Assembly (NCBI RefSeq): GCF_028877475.1
Contig: NZ_CP113527.1
Coordinates: forward strand, 1,295,501 to 1,359,500
DNA from: Lysinibacillus irui
Lineage (GTDB): Bacteria; Bacillota; Bacilli; Bacillales_A; Planococcaceae
Reading direction: 5' to 3'
DNA length: 64,000 bases
The notes below the pieces were generated by a model, which had not been told where the DNA came from, made no database searches, and saw only the letters and a program-made list of their open reading frames with translations. The translations under genes were made by a program, and so were the position numbers. Positions 25,153 to 35,530 of this stretch are shown here, piece by piece. Every line of letters starts with the position of its first letter. Position 1 is the first letter of the stretch.

Positions 25153-25625
25153 GTTTAAAAGATCGTTGAAAAAAATAGAACCTTTAATTAATACAATTAG
25201 GACCCTATCAAACATATAGTAGACAGTTTGTTGTTATATTAAGAAAGTATTGAACGTAAATACTTTTTCTACATGAAATCTCTTAAACATGTAAATATTA
25301 TCTAACTTTTGTCATCAAGTAATCAAACACTCCTATATTTTGGAATTTTTTAATGAAGAAATTACCTACATAACCAATACAGTATTAATATTACCTTATT
25401 TTTAGCATTTATTTATTGGTAATGTAGTTATAATATTGTCTTGTAAAGCAAATTACAGTTGGATTGGGATATTTAATCTTGGAAACTTAGGAAGATTGCT
25501 TTACATATAATTGGTTGTAATTATTATTTGCGAGAACAAATTATACATATTTTAAAAACTAAATAGAGCGATAATATTGTTTTCACAGAATAATATAATT
25601 TATTAAAATTCTGGAGGAATATACT
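25153..25625 (+). promoter_or_regulatory. long upstream/leader region of the S-layer gene
   Basis: This 470-bp stretch is AT-rich and free of genes. A TATAAT box lies at 25429-25434, implying a leader of almost 200 nt; further -10-like boxes occur near 25570-25600. GGAGG at 25613-25617 is the ribosome site. S-layer genes of Bacillales commonly have several promoters and long, stable leaders, so this fits high expression. Confidence 0.5.
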
Positions 25626-28106
25626 ATGACAAAACAAAACAAAGGTCGTAAATTTTTCGTAACTACTGCTACTGCAGCATTAGTAGCATCAGCAATCGTG
25701 CCAGTAGCATCAGCTGCTGAATTTAACGATGCAGATAGCATTTCATCTTGGGCTAAAGAAGCAGTTCAATTTTTAACTGACAAAGGCTTCATCCAAGGCG
25801 ATGAAAAGGGGAACTTCAACCCAGCTGGTACTCTAACTCGTGCAGAAGCTGCTGAAATCTTATCAAAAGCATTAGACTTAAAAGCAACAGGAACTGAAGA
25901 TTTTTCTGATGTAGATGAAAATGACTGGTTCTATAATGCAGTACTTGCAACTTCACCTGAATTATTTGACGGTATGGGCAATGGTAAATTTGAACCGAAA
26001 GCTCAATTAACAAGAGAACAAGCTGCGAAAGTAATCGTAGAAGGATACCAATTAACAGGTAAAGCGGATTTAAGCCAATTCGCGGATGCTTCTAAAGCTT
26101 CTAAATGGGCTGTATCTTACTTAGAAACAGCTGTAGAAAACGGCGTAATCAACGGTAAAGGTTCATTATTAGCTCCACAAGATAAAATTAGCCGTGAAGA
26201 ATTCGCTACAATGGTAAAACGTACAATTGATGCAACAGTAAAAGAGGTAACTCCAGCTGTAGCTTCTGTACAAGGACTTAATGCAAAAGAGCTTGAAGTA
26301 AAATTCAACACAGCTGTTGATGCAAAAGATGCTGCTGTGACAGGTAAATATGCGATTGAAGGTGTAGCGATCACAAAAGCAGAAGTATCTGAAGATGGCA
26401 TGTCTGTTATTTTAACAACTAATAAAGAATTAAAATTAACAAATGGTAAAGTAACTGTTAAACCAATCCAAACAAAAGCAGATACTAAAGTTTTAACTGA
26501 AGAGTTTAACAAATTAATCACATTTGCAGACACAACACCTGTTAACGTTAACTCTGTAGAAGCAAAAGGCACTACAGCAGTAATCACTTTCGATGAGCCT
26601 GTACAAAGTGAAGGAACAGTAAGCTTAAATGGTGCTGAACTTTCTAAAGATCGTTATACTTTATCTGGTAAAACTTTAACTATCAAAGGTTTAACTGCCG
26701 AGCAAGCTTATAAAGTAGATATCGTAGGTGCAACTGACTTCGCTAATAATATTGCAAATCCAATTGCTGTGAATTTCACAGTTCTAAAAGCAGACGCTGA
26801 TAATTCAAAACCAACTGTTTCTACAGCAGTAAACGGTACAGAAATTACGTTTGATTTCTCAGAAGAATTAAAGAAACATGATTTTGTTGTTGATAAAGAG
26901 ACAACTATTAAAGGGTATGCAAAAGTAACTGTTGGATCAACTGTTTTCTATTTAACAGATGCTGATATTAAAGATACAGAGGATAAAACTGTATTCACGA
27001 TTGATGCAAAATCAGCATTAGGTACAGCTACATTCATTAATACAAACATTAAAGTAGAGGGACAAAAAGATTTAGCTGGTAATGCTGGAGATGCATTTGA
27101 GTTTAATGCTATTCTATCAAAAGATTTAACACCTGCTTCACTTGTATCTGCTTCTACTAAAATGTTAGTAGCTGATGATGTAAATGCTACTACAGATGTT
27201 GATGCACTATACCTTACATTTAGTGAGCCAGTAAAAGTAGATGGCACTTTAACAGTTAAAACGCAAAACGGTATTGCTTACACTACTGGAAAAGAAACAG
27301 CAGTAAAAGCAGACGCTGGTTTCGATGTAGATGGTAACGGTAAAATTGAGGGTGCAGAGAAAAACACTGTAAAAGTTGACATTGATTTAGATAGCAATTC
27401 ATCTTATACATTTGAATTATCTGCAAAAGCAGTGACAGATTTAGCTGGCAACGTGACTGCAGATACAGTTACTTTCAATGTAACAACAGGCGTGTTTGAA
27501 GCTACACCTGAAACACCTACAGATTCATTAGTATTTGGAGCTACACCAGTTGTTGTAACAGATAACAATGTATTCACTGTTGAATATGCTGCAGATGTAA
27601 CTGCAACAGCAACAAATGCTGCTAACTACACACTTGGAGGAAAAGAACTTCCTGCTGGTACTCAACTTCAGTTTGTAGATGGTACTAAAAAAGTAAGATT
27701 CACTTTACCTGAAGGTTCTATCACTGCTAATGGTAATTATGTACTTGAAGCTATCAATGTAGTAGATACAAAAGGTAACACTCTTAAAGGTGGAAAAGTG
27801 ACAACTCTAGTAGCACTTAAAGAAAATGTTGTACCTGTTGCTACTAAAGTAACTGCAGTAGATAGCAAAACATTTACAGTAGACTTCTCTGAAAATATTG
27901 CTGACCAAGCTGCACCAACAGGAGTAACAGTTAAAATTGCTGGTTCAACTGTAGAACTTGCTTCTGCTAAAGTAGAAGGTGGTAAACTTACTGTAACAAC
28001 TAAAGCTGACTATACATTAACAGACAGCATTGTAGTTGAATTCAAATCAACAAACTTAGTTGACGCTAATAACAACAAAGTGAAAGACGGATCTATTGCT
28101 AAATAA
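25626..28106 (+). CDS. S-layer protein with three SLH domains
   Basis: An 826-residue secreted surface protein. A signal peptide of about 30 residues ends ASA before AEFND. Three SLH domains follow at about residues 32-80, 92-140 and 150-205, with TRAEAAEIL, TREQAAKVI and SREEFATMV in the TRAE position; these bind pyruvylated secondary cell-wall polymer. The rest is a chain of Ig-like beta domains rich in T, A, V and K. Near residue 570 a DVDGNGKIEGAE loop looks like an EF-hand/dockerin calcium site. Known Lysinibacillus S-layer proteins are mostly longer (over 1,100 residues), so this may be a shorter variant or an additional SLH protein. Strong ribosome site, long leader and own terminator. 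Confidence 0.92.
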   Translation: MTKQNKGRKFFVTTATAALVASAIVPVASAAEFNDADSISSWAKEAVQFLTDKGFIQGDEKGNFNPAGTLTRAEAAEILSKALDLKATGTEDFSDVDENDWFYNAVLATSPELFDGMGNGKFEPKAQLTREQAAKVIVEGYQLTGKADLSQFADASKASKWAVSYLETAVENGVINGKGSLLAPQDKISREEFATMVKRTIDATVKEVTPAVASVQGLNAKELEVKFNTAVDAKDAAVTGKYAIEGVAITKAEVSEDGMSVILTTNKELKLTNGKVTVKPIQTKADTKVLTEEFNKLITFADTTPVNVNSVEAKGTTAVITFDEPVQSEGTVSLNGAELSKDRYTLSGKTLTIKGLTAEQAYKVDIVGATDFANNIANPIAVNFTVLKADADNSKPTVSTAVNGTEITFDFSEELKKHDFVVDKETTIKGYAKVTVGSTVFYLTDADIKDTEDKTVFTIDAKSALGTATFINTNIKVEGQKDLAGNAGDAFEFNAILSKDLTPASLVSASTKMLVADDVNATTDVDALYLTFSEPVKVDGTLTVKTQNGIAYTTGKETAVKADAGFDVDGNGKIEGAEKNTVKVDIDLDSNSSYTFELSAKAVTDLAGNVTADTVTFNVTTGVFEATPETPTDSLVFGATPVVVTDNNVFTVEYAADVTATATNAANYTLGGKELPAGTQLQFVDGTKKVRFTLPEGSITANGNYVLEAINVVDTKGNTLKGGKVTTLVALKENVVPVATKVTAVDSKTFTVDFSENIADQAAPTGVTVKIAGSTVELASAKVEGGKLTVTTKADYTLTDSIVVEFKSTNLVDANNNKVKDGSIAK

Positions 28107-28127
28107 TTAAACCGTTCAAATTTTGAA

Positions 28128-28156
28128 ACCCCTGTAGAGAATAATTCTACAGGGGT
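28128..28156. terminator. terminator of the S-layer gene
   Basis: ACCCCTGTAGA pairs with TCTACAGGGGT over 11 bp, followed by ATTATTATT. Confidence 0.85.
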
Positions 28157-28242
28157 ATTATTATTAGTTTCTTCTATAATATAGGGGGTTAATTCAAACG
28201 ATGCTTTCAATTATTCATGTGAATGACCGTATATTTAATAAA

Positions 28243-29370
28243 TTATTTGTAAGGAAACTTCTTCGGAATTGGTCCAAACGCAATCCAATGATAGTTAAAA
28301 AATCTGCCTATCAATAGCACAAGAATCCATGGGATAAATAGGGCAAAGATAAAGCCACCAACACTCCATAAATGAAAGATAATACTATTGCCACTTATAT
28401 TGATTTGTCTATAAAGGAAAAGGAAAAGTGGATGCAAGAGATAGACACCAAATGAAACTGTTCCTAGATTGATTAAGACATTTACAAAGCCTTGGTTCCA
28501 TTTATCATAGATCCAGAAGGATAGTTGTAATAAGACCATACAAGCAGTCAAAGATTGTAGCTGAAAAACTAGTTCAAAGATGATGCTGTTCGTTAAATAG
28601 GTTTGAGACGAAAAGACAAAGTAATATAAATAAACATTATATATAGTAGAAAAAAGCCAGATTGCCCATATAAAAAGGGTTGGTATCGGGAAATTTTCTT
28701 TCTTTAAATGGAGCCATTTTTTATATTGTTCAAAATAGATACCTAAAAATGCACCGGCTAAGAAATAAAGAATATACGAGAAAGAGATACTGCCTCTATA
28801 GGGATACTGCCAAAACTCAGCATTTAATAGAATAAAGACCCATTGAAGGGCAAAGCCAATCCAAATTAAATGAGGAGATAGGGCTGGTTTTTTCTTTAAC
28901 ATATACAGGAAGAGTGGGAACATGAGATAGAACTGCACAATAATAAAAATATAGTATAAATGTGTGTACGCTTTCCCAATCAAAAGCTTCTTAAGAAATT
29001 CCACACTAAATAGAGCATTCCATGTTACTACTAAATCACGTGACACAAAAAATTGCGTAGCTGCATAGTAGAAAATAGAAAAAAAGAGGTAAGGAATGAG
29101 TATTTGTGTTACTCTCTTCTGATAAAAACGAACGATAAGCTCTTTTGTTAAATCTTTTTGTATATAATTGTAAAATAAAACAAAGCCACTTAAGAAAATA
29201 AAAACTGGCACAGCGAATTTCGGGAAAATATTAAAAAATACATAAAGTGGATAAAGTTTCGAATCACTTGATAAAACTGTAACAGGTGTACTGGTTGAAT
29301 GAATGAGAAGTACAGCTAGAATGGCTAATGCTCTTGTGATATTTAATTCATTAATATGTGCTCGCTTCAT
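28243..29370 (-). CDS. acyltransferase family 3 membrane protein
   Basis: A 375-residue protein with about ten membrane helices. The N-terminus ELNITRALAILAVLLIHSTS carries the conserved Arg and His of family-3 acyltransferases; FPKFAVPVFIFLSGFVLFY is the second hallmark. There is no C-terminal SGNH domain, unlike OatA. Such enzymes O-acetylate cell-wall or extracellular glycans. Its place directly after the S-layer gene (convergent) suggests modification of the secondary cell-wall polymer that anchors SLH domains, but this is inference. The minus-strand ATG is preceded by TGGAGATG. Confidence 0.85.
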   Translation of the reverse strand: MKRAHINELNITRALAILAVLLIHSTSTPVTVLSSDSKLYPLYVFFNIFPKFAVPVFIFLSGFVLFYNYIQKDLTKELIVRFYQKRVTQILIPYLFFSIFYYAATQFFVSRDLVVTWNALFSVEFLKKLLIGKAYTHLYYIFIIVQFYLMFPLFLYMLKKKPALSPHLIWIGFALQWVFILLNAEFWQYPYRGSISFSYILYFLAGAFLGIYFEQYKKWLHLKKENFPIPTLFIWAIWLFSTIYNVYLYYFVFSSQTYLTNSIIFELVFQLQSLTACMVLLQLSFWIYDKWNQGFVNVLINLGTVSFGVYLLHPLFLFLYRQINISGNSIIFHLWSVGGFIFALFIPWILVLLIGRFFNYHWIAFGPIPKKFPYK

Positions 29371-29542
29371 ACGATCATCTCCAAATATTGATTATAGTGT
29401 TGACTTCCCATATTGCTACATACATACTCTATTGTTATGCGAATAAGTGCTAAATTAGACAATCTTAATCATTAGTATTTGAAATAGATGGGCATCTATG
29501 ACTAACTATAGGGAGCTATTATGTCAGGCAGATGTCAGCAAT

Positions 29543-29578
29543 AAAAAAAGTTACCACGCTCTTTATGCGCAGTAACTT
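29543..29578 (-). terminator. terminator of the quinone oxidoreductase gene
   Basis: On the minus strand AAGTTAC-GCGC pairs with GCG-GTAACTT, followed by seven T. Confidence 0.82.
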
Positions 29579-29635
29579 CCGTGTCATAAAACTATAATGT
29601 TTGGAAATGGAATGGAGAGCAGTTCATATACCTAA

Positions 29636-30628
29636 TTACATTGTAACCAGGAATCTCCCTCTCGCTTGCCCTTTCAGTAAAACTGGTAAAACATCAGGTA
29701 GTTGTTGCAACGTTACCTCTCGCTGAATGAAATTAGCAATATTAGCAGGTTTAAAATCAGTTGCTAAACGATCCCAGATCTTTAATCGAATGTCCATTGG
29801 GCAATAAACAGAATCAATTCCAAGTAAATTTACCCCTCTTAAAATGAAGGGGAATACGCTCGTCGGAAGCTGTGTACCTGCTGTTAAACCGCTACTTGCA
29901 ACAGCTCCTCCATATTGAATTTGGCTTAATAATGAAGCTAGTGGCTCTCCTCCAACAGAATCGACAGCAGCAGCCCATTTTTGTTTGCCTAATGCTCTAA
30001 TCTTTCCATCAAAAACTTCTTCACGATTCACGATAGTGGTAGCTCCAAGTTTATGCAAATAATCATGTTCATCTTCTTTTCCTGTACTTGCTTCCACCTG
30101 ATAGCCTAACGTAGAAAGAATAGCAACAGCGAAGCTTCCTACACCGCCTGTTGCACCCGTTACTAGGATTTTTCCTTTTTCAGGATGAATAGCATTGTCC
30201 TCTAATTTTTGGATAGACAATGCGGCTGTAAATCCTGCAGTACCAATCACCATTGCCTCTTTAAGGGAAAGGCCTTTTGGAAGGGGCACTATCCATTTTG
30301 CTGGGATACGGGCATACTCACTGAAGCCTCCAAAATGAGATACACCTATTTCATAGCTAGTGGCAATGACTTCATCGCCTTCGTTAAAGCGAGGATCTTC
30401 AGAGGAAACAACAACTCCTGCTAAATCAATACCAGGTACAAATGGATAGGAAGTAACGATTTTACCATCAGGGATGGAAGCAAGACTATCTTTATAATTA
30501 ATACCGGAATAACTAACTTTAATTAATACCTCACCTTGGGGTAAATCTTCAAAAGTTAAATTGTTCACTTTCACTGTAAAATCGTGGTCTTTATTGACTA
30601 CTAATGCCTGAAAATTTTCTACTGTCAT
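29636..30628 (-). CDS. YhdH/YhfP-family quinone oxidoreductase (AcuI-like)
   Basis: A 330-residue zinc-free medium-chain oxidoreductase. Typical stretches are YSGINYKDSLAS near residue 40, FVPGIDLAGVV, and the NADPH motif VTGATGGVGSFAVAILSTLG at about 153-172. The pattern DSVGG and LASLLSQIQYGG follow. E. coli YhdH/AcuI reduces acrylyl-CoA with NADPH; other members reduce small enones and quinones. It is divergent from a TetR regulator with a TGACCGGTCA palindrome between them, so induction by an electrophile is plausible. The minus-strand ATG follows AGGAGGACG. Confidence 0.9.
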   Translation of the reverse strand: MTVENFQALVVNKDHDFTVKVNNLTFEDLPQGEVLIKVSYSGINYKDSLASIPDGKIVTSYPFVPGIDLAGVVVSSEDPRFNEGDEVIATSYEIGVSHFGGFSEYARIPAKWIVPLPKGLSLKEAMVIGTAGFTAALSIQKLEDNAIHPEKGKILVTGATGGVGSFAVAILSTLGYQVEASTGKEDEHDYLHKLGATTIVNREEVFDGKIRALGKQKWAAAVDSVGGEPLASLLSQIQYGGAVASSGLTAGTQLPTSVFPFILRGVNLLGIDSVYCPMDIRLKIWDRLATDFKPANIANFIQREVTLQQLPDVLPVLLKGQARGRFLVTM

Positions 30629-30678
30629 TGTAACGTCCTCCTACAATTAAATTCCATTAAACAGTATCAAAATTATTC

Positions 30679-30688
30679 TGACCGGTCA
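30679..30688. promoter_or_regulatory. TetR-type palindrome between divergent genes
   Basis: TGACCGGTCA, perfectly symmetrical, midway between the oxidoreductase and TetR starts. Confidence 0.65.
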
Positions 30689-30753
30689 ATATAAAATTGG
30701 ATTTTATCTATTAATCCTGTATAATGGCTTTTATTACGTCATCGGAGGCTCGT

Positions 30754-31341
30754 ATGAAAAAGAAAGAGGAAGAACGAAAAAAACAGATTATGAATGCAGC
30801 CTTTCATGCTGTTTCAAATTTAGGCTATGATAAAGTCACACTACAGGACATAGCAAACCATGCTAATGTTTCTAAAGGGGTAGTACACTACTACTTTACA
30901 AGCAAACAAAACATTTTATTAGAATTACTAGAATCCACTACAAGCAAAATTTATCGCTTTGAAATACAAGAAATAGGCAAGTACCATTCCGCGATAGAAA
31001 AGCTTCAAGCCTATGTAAACGCTGTTTTTGTGTCGCCCCAAGATAATAAAAAATTTTACAGAGTATATTTAGATTTTTTGGCCCAGGCAAACGGTAATGA
31101 AGACTATAAAAGAATTAACTTGAAATTTTATGAAAATTGCTGGGGAATTGGCCAAGAAATCATTGAACTAGGAAAAGGTGAGGGTGTATTTAGGGAAGAC
31201 ATCGATCCATTAACATATGCTAAAGTGATAAGGGCGATAATTGATGGATCATTAATTCAATGGTTGACATGTGATATAGAAGAACAACATACGTTTTATA
31301 AAGATATATGTTTTAATAGTATTTTAAAATTATTAAAGTAG
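30754..31341 (+). CDS. TetR-family regulator
   Basis: A 195-residue regulator. The helix-turn-helix covers about residues 8-55 (QIMNAAFHAVSNLGYDKVTL, then NVSKGVVHYYFTSKQNIL), with a helical ligand domain behind it. The frame extends up to ATG 30724, but GGAGG at 30742-30746 lies just before ATG 30754, and the conserved fold begins after it. Divergent orientation and the shared palindrome point to control of the neighbouring YhdH-like oxidoreductase. The overall pattern resembles BetI/FadR-like members; the ligand is unknown. Confidence 0.88.
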   Translation: MKKKEEERKKQIMNAAFHAVSNLGYDKVTLQDIANHANVSKGVVHYYFTSKQNILLELLESTTSKIYRFEIQEIGKYHSAIEKLQAYVNAVFVSPQDNKKFYRVYLDFLAQANGNEDYKRINLKFYENCWGIGQEIIELGKGEGVFREDIDPLTYAKVIRAIIDGSLIQWLTCDIEEQHTFYKDICFNSILKLLK

Positions 31342-31359
31342 AAAATGAAAGTAACTTTT

Positions 31360-31393
31360 AAAGCCTTACTAACTATATTGTAAGGCTTTTTTT
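31360..31393 (+). terminator. intrinsic terminator of the TetR gene
   Basis: AAAGCCTTAC pairs with GTAAGGCTTT, followed by a T run. Confidence 0.9.
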
Positions 31394-31757
31394 CTGTCTC
31401 AAAACGATAATTTGTTAATCGGAGCTTTCCCACTCTGTATACAAAATTGGATATGGTTTCAATATTTTTCTAATATATAGTACTTAACCCTTAAATTACT
31501 GAGCTAATTTTCTTAAAAATCTATAAAAATAGAACAGTTTTAATTTTTTATTTTGAAATTTCTAACAAAAAAACGCATTAATTTGGTAAAAAAAGTATCC
31601 TTATTCACTGAAACCGTTTTTATACATTCATTTATACAAGAAAATATCTATGTTTTTAATAATTTAAACTGTATAAAAATTTAAAATAATGTCGAGTTGA
31701 GTCAAAATCCCATTTTCTTTATACTGTGAAAGTAATTATCGGAGAGGAGAAAACATC
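31394..31757 (+). promoter_or_regulatory. rocF upstream region with a sigma-A-type promoter
   Basis: No gene is present. TTGAGT at 31697-31702 and TATACT at 31720-31725, spaced 17 bp, form a good vegetative promoter 33 bp before the arginase start. TGTATAAAAATTTAAA around 31670-31685 resembles an AhrC/ArgR half-site and could make expression arginine-dependent. I see no -24/-12 (sigma-L) element, unlike the B. subtilis roc promoters. Confidence 0.55.
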
Positions 31758-32663
31758 ATGAACAAAGAAGTGACAATTATTGGGGTACCCATGGATTTTG
31801 GCCAAACTAGAAGAGGGGTAGACATGGGACCAAGTGCTATTAGATATGCTGGATTAACAGATCGACTTGAAGGCCTTGGTTATTCGATTTATGACGAAGG
31901 GGATTTAAATATTGAAATAGTAAATGAAGATAAAGAAGCCGAAGAAAAGACAAACTTAAAAAATTTAAAAACTGTAGCAGATAGTAATGAAAAGCTAGGT
32001 CAAAAAGTAGATCGCGAAATTTCTTTAAATCGTTTTCCTTTAGTTTTAGGTGGAGATCACAGTATTGCTATTGGAACATTAGCAGGTGTTTCAAAGCATT
32101 ATGAGAATTTAGGTGTCATTTGGTACGATGCCCATGGAGATCTCAACACTGGTGAAACATCTCCTTCAGGAAATATTCACGGGATGTCTTTAGCTGTAAG
32201 TTTAGGACTTGGTCATCCTGCACTGACAAATATCGGGGGTTATGCACCAAAAGTTAAACCTGAAAATGTTGTCATTATTGGTGCTCGTGATTTAGATCCA
32301 GGTGAGAAAAAGCTAATTAAGGAAATTGGTATTAAAGTATATACGATGCACGAAATTGATCGTTTAGGTATGACAACAGTAATTTCGGAGACGATTGAAT
32401 ATTTAAAGGAACGTACAGACGGTGTCCACCTTTCATTAGATTTAGATGGGCTTGATCCAAACGATGCACCAGGAGTAGGGACGCCAGTTGCGGGTGGAAT
32501 TAGTTACCGTGAAAGCCATTTAGCTATGGAAATGCTATCAGAGGCAAATATTATTACTTCTGCAGAGTTTGTTGAGACAAATCCTGTATTAGATCAATAT
32601 AATAAAACGGCAGTCGCTGCTGTAGCTTTAATCAGCTCTTTATTCGGAGATACACTACTCTAA
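31758..32663 (+). CDS. rocF: arginase
   Basis: A 301-residue enzyme that hydrolyses arginine to ornithine and urea, using two manganese ions. Metal-ligand motifs are GGDHS (about residue 98), DAHGDLN (DAHxD) and SLDLDGLDP (DxD). The substrate-contact stretch SPSGNIHGM matches the family, and the opening PMDFGQTRRGVDMGPSAIRY is typical. Length equals Bacillus RocF. GGAGAGGAG precedes the ATG. The arginine permease gene follows 261 nt downstream, so together they take up and begin to break down arginine. Confidence 0.96.
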   Translation: MNKEVTIIGVPMDFGQTRRGVDMGPSAIRYAGLTDRLEGLGYSIYDEGDLNIEIVNEDKEAEEKTNLKNLKTVADSNEKLGQKVDREISLNRFPLVLGGDHSIAIGTLAGVSKHYENLGVIWYDAHGDLNTGETSPSGNIHGMSLAVSLGLGHPALTNIGGYAPKVKPENVVIIGARDLDPGEKKLIKEIGIKVYTMHEIDRLGMTTVISETIEYLKERTDGVHLSLDLDGLDPNDAPGVGTPVAGGISYRESHLAMEMLSEANIITSAEFVETNPVLDQYNKTAVAAVALISSLFGDTLL

Positions 32664-32924
32664 ACAAAATCTTAAAGAGGAAGAACTTTTCTTAGATTAA
32701 TAGTCACCACAACCAAATGTAAGAAAGTAGCTCTCCCTAAATTAAGTTTACAATAGAAACGGCGAATGCTCTAGCTATTCAATGGTATTTATTTTGTCAG
32801 AAAATTGACAGTTCGTAAAATATACTAAATTAATATCCTATTAATTATTAAAATTTCTATTAGTTATCTTTCTTGCACGAAAAAAAGAAAGTGCTTACAA
32901 GATAATTAGTGTAAGGAGCTTCTT

Positions 32925-34352
32925 ATGGCATCAGAACAATATGAATTAAAAAGAAGTATGAAAGCAAGACATTTATTTATGATCTCACTTGGAGGATGTA
33001 TTGGAACTGGTTTCTTTCTTGGATCAGGCTACACAATTAACCAAGCTGGACCATTAGGTGCCATTTTAGCCTACTTAGTAGGTGGAGCAGTTATGTATTT
33101 AACTATGCTATGTTTGGGTGAATTGTCTGTTGCAATGCCAGTATCCGGTTCATTCCAAACATATACGACGAAATTTATTGGCCCTGCAACTGGTTTTGCT
33201 GTTGGATGGTTGTATTGGTTAGGCTGGGCAGTAACTGTGGCCCTTGAATTTTTAGGTGCTGGACAACTTATGCAAAGATGGTTTCCTGAATCACCAGTAT
33301 GGATGTGGTGTCTACTATTTGCTGCCCTGCTCTTTGTATTAAATGGATTATCAGCAAAAGCATTTGGTGAAGCAGAATTTGTCTTCTCAAGTATTAAAAT
33401 ATTGGCCATCCTAATGTTCCTTGGGGTTGGCGGAGCGGCAATGTTTGGTCTAATCGATATGAAAGATGGATCAAATGCCCCATTCCTTTCTCATTTTTAT
33501 GAGGGTGGACTTTTTCCAAATGGTGTAACAGCACTGTTAATTACAATGATTACGGTGAATTTCTCATTCCAAGGGACGGAGTTAATTGGTATTGCGGCTG
33601 GGGAAAGTGAAAATCCTGAAAAGACAATCCCTAAATCGATTAAACAAACAGTTTGGCGCACGCTATTCTTCTTTGTTTTATCAGTCGTTGTGCTTGCTGG
33701 AATGATTCCTATGGATAAAGCTGGTGTTGTTGAAAGTCCATTTGTTGTTGTACTGGATAGTATAGGTATTCCTTATGCAGCAGATATTATGAACTTTGTT
33801 ATTTTGACAGCCTTATTATCTGTTGCGAACTCTGGTCTCTATGCAGCAACGCGTATGCTTTTCTCTCTTTCTGTTGAAAAGATGGCAAGCCCTTTATTAG
33901 GGAAGGTTAATAAAAGAGGGATTCCAATGAATGCCTTATTGATTACACTTGCTGTGGCTGGTTTATCACTACTTTCAAGTGTATTCGCCGCAAAAACAGT
34001 ATTTGTTTGGCTACTCTCCCTAGCAGGGTTAGGTGCACAAATTGGTTGGATTGCTATTACTGCTTCGCAAATTGCTTTTAGAAGATCCTATATCCGTCAG
34101 GGAGGAAAAGTAGAAGATTTAAAATTCAAAGCACCATTATACCCAGTAATTCCTATTTTAGGTTTGTTGGCAAACTGTATAGTTATGGCAAGCTTGGCTT
34201 TTGATCCTGCTCAACGATTAGCTCTTTATTGTGGAGGAGCATTCTTTGTTGGCTGTTATATCGTCTATTATTTAAAAGTGAAGAAAGTTGTGAACTTACA
34301 AATAAACCAACAAGAAGTACAACTAAAATTAGATCAAAAAATGTATCTTTAA
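32925..34352 (+). CDS. rocE: arginine permease of the APC family
   Basis: A 475-residue, twelve-helix amino acid:proton symporter. The APC signature [18 protein letters not shown] sits at helix 1, and [20 protein letters not shown] at helix 6. Long blocks agree with what I remember of B. subtilis RocE ([38 protein letters not shown]). Paralogous histidine or proline/GABA permeases would differ in these regions. It lies just after arginase, which supports arginine or ornithine as substrate. The start is ATG 32925 behind GTAAGGAGC. Confidence 0.88.
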   Translation: MASEQYELKRSMKARHLFMISLGGCIGTGFFLGSGYTINQAGPLGAILAYLVGGAVMYLTMLCLGELSVAMPVSGSFQTYTTKFIGPATGFAVGWLYWLGWAVTVALEFLGAGQLMQRWFPESPVWMWCLLFAALLFVLNGLSAKAFGEAEFVFSSIKILAILMFLGVGGAAMFGLIDMKDGSNAPFLSHFYEGGLFPNGVTALLITMITVNFSFQGTELIGIAAGESENPEKTIPKSIKQTVWRTLFFFVLSVVVLAGMIPMDKAGVVESPFVVVLDSIGIPYAADIMNFVILTALLSVANSGLYAATRMLFSLSVEKMASPLLGKVNKRGIPMNALLITLAVAGLSLLSSVFAAKTVFVWLLSLAGLGAQIGWIAITASQIAFRRSYIRQGGKVEDLKFKAPLYPVIPILGLLANCIVMASLAFDPAQRLALYCGGAFFVGCYIVYYLKVKKVVNLQINQQEVQLKLDQKMYL

Positions 34353-34356
34353 TGAC

Positions 34357-34390
34357 AAGAGTGGCTGCATGTTGCGGCTACTCTTTTTTA
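34357..34390 (+). terminator. intrinsic terminator of rocE
   Basis: AAGAGTGGC-GC pairs with GC-GCTACTCTT (interrupted), followed by six T. Confidence 0.8.
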
Positions 34391-34472
34391 TTTGTTAAAC
34401 CCATTTCCTTCCTAATCAGGAACAAGAAAGACGTATTTTGCAAAGAATAGTTGCAAAATAAAGAGAAAAAAA

Positions 34473-34491
34473 TTTATCGTTTTTCGATAAA
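34473..34491. other. small inverted repeat before the DUF817 gene
   Basis: TTTATCG-TTTTT-CGATAAA, flanked by A runs. It could be an operator or a weak hairpin. Confidence 0.4.
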
Positions 34492-34574
34492 AAAATATTG
34501 AAATAGAATAATTAATCGTTTATTCTTCATACAAGAAGAAATTAAATTCTGACCAAGTTCATTGAGGTGGGTGC

Positions 34575-35375
34575 ATGTTAAAGAAGCTTTTTAAAGATCT
34601 AGGAGTCTTTACTTATCATCAAGCATTATCTTGTATTTTTCCTGTTGTCATATTTATGACACTTGCACTTTCTAAAGCTATTCAAATTCCTGGCGTAGCA
34701 AGATACGACTTCATTCTGATCATCTGTCTTGTGACCCAATATTTAATGTATAAATTTGGCTTAGAAACAAAGGATGAAATAAAAGTAATCTGTCTGTTTC
34801 ATATTATTGGCCTTGTGCTAGAGCTCTATAAAGTGAATTTTAATTCGTGGTCCTATCCTGAAGAAGCATGGACAAAAATAGCAGGTGTGCCATTATACAG
34901 TGGTTTCATGTATGCCAGTGTAGCCAGTTACATTTGCCAGGCATGGCGTCGCTTTGATTTGAAAATCGTCAGATGGCCCAAAAGTTATGTAGCCATTCCT
35001 CTTGGTGCCATGATCTACTTAAATTTTTTTACCCATCATTTTATATATGATTTTAGGTGGGTATTAATGGCTTTACTTTTTATAGTGTTTTATCGAACAG
35101 CTGTCAAATTTACAGTACGAGACTCTATCTATAAAATGCCTATCGTTGGGTCATTCTTTTTGATTGGTTTTTTCATTTGGATTGCAGAAAATATCGCCAC
35201 TTTCTTTGGGGCATGGTCCTATCCTAACCAAGAAGTATCGTGGAAGATCGTTCATTTTGGTAAAATCAGCTCTTGGTTTCTGCTGGTAGTCATTAGCATT
35301 ATGATTGTTGCACAGCTTAAATTATTTTATCGCGATGCAGGTGAGGATGAAAAAAAGACAAAAAGAAAGGCTTGA
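34575..35375 (+). CDS. DUF817 family membrane protein
   Basis: A 266-residue membrane protein with seven to eight hydrophobic helices. DUF817 features are LETKDEIKVICLFHIIGLVL with charged residues between helices, NSWSYPEEAW, GVPLYSGFMYASVASYICQA, a histidine pair in FFTHHFIYDFRW, and a second SYP in GAWSYPNQEV. The conserved aromatic, Glu and His residues inside the membrane suggest a transport or enzyme role, but the family's function is not known to me. It stands alone behind GAGGTGGGTGC. Confidence 0.85.
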   Translation: MLKKLFKDLGVFTYHQALSCIFPVVIFMTLALSKAIQIPGVARYDFILIICLVTQYLMYKFGLETKDEIKVICLFHIIGLVLELYKVNFNSWSYPEEAWTKIAGVPLYSGFMYASVASYICQAWRRFDLKIVRWPKSYVAIPLGAMIYLNFFTHHFIYDFRWVLMALLFIVFYRTAVKFTVRDSIYKMPIVGSFFLIGFFIWIAENIATFFGAWSYPNQEVSWKIVHFGKISSWFLLVVISIMIVAQLKLFYRDAGEDEKKTKRKA

Positions 35376-35530
35376 GAAATTATTAACTAAAGACTTCTAA
35401 AAGAGCACAATTAAATAGAAGAAATTTCTATGGTTTTTAGTTGTACCCATTCCTTTTCATTAAACTGTCTCTTTTTTAGTGATAACACCTACTGTAGACT
35501 CCTTTTATAAGATATAAGGGGGACATAAGG

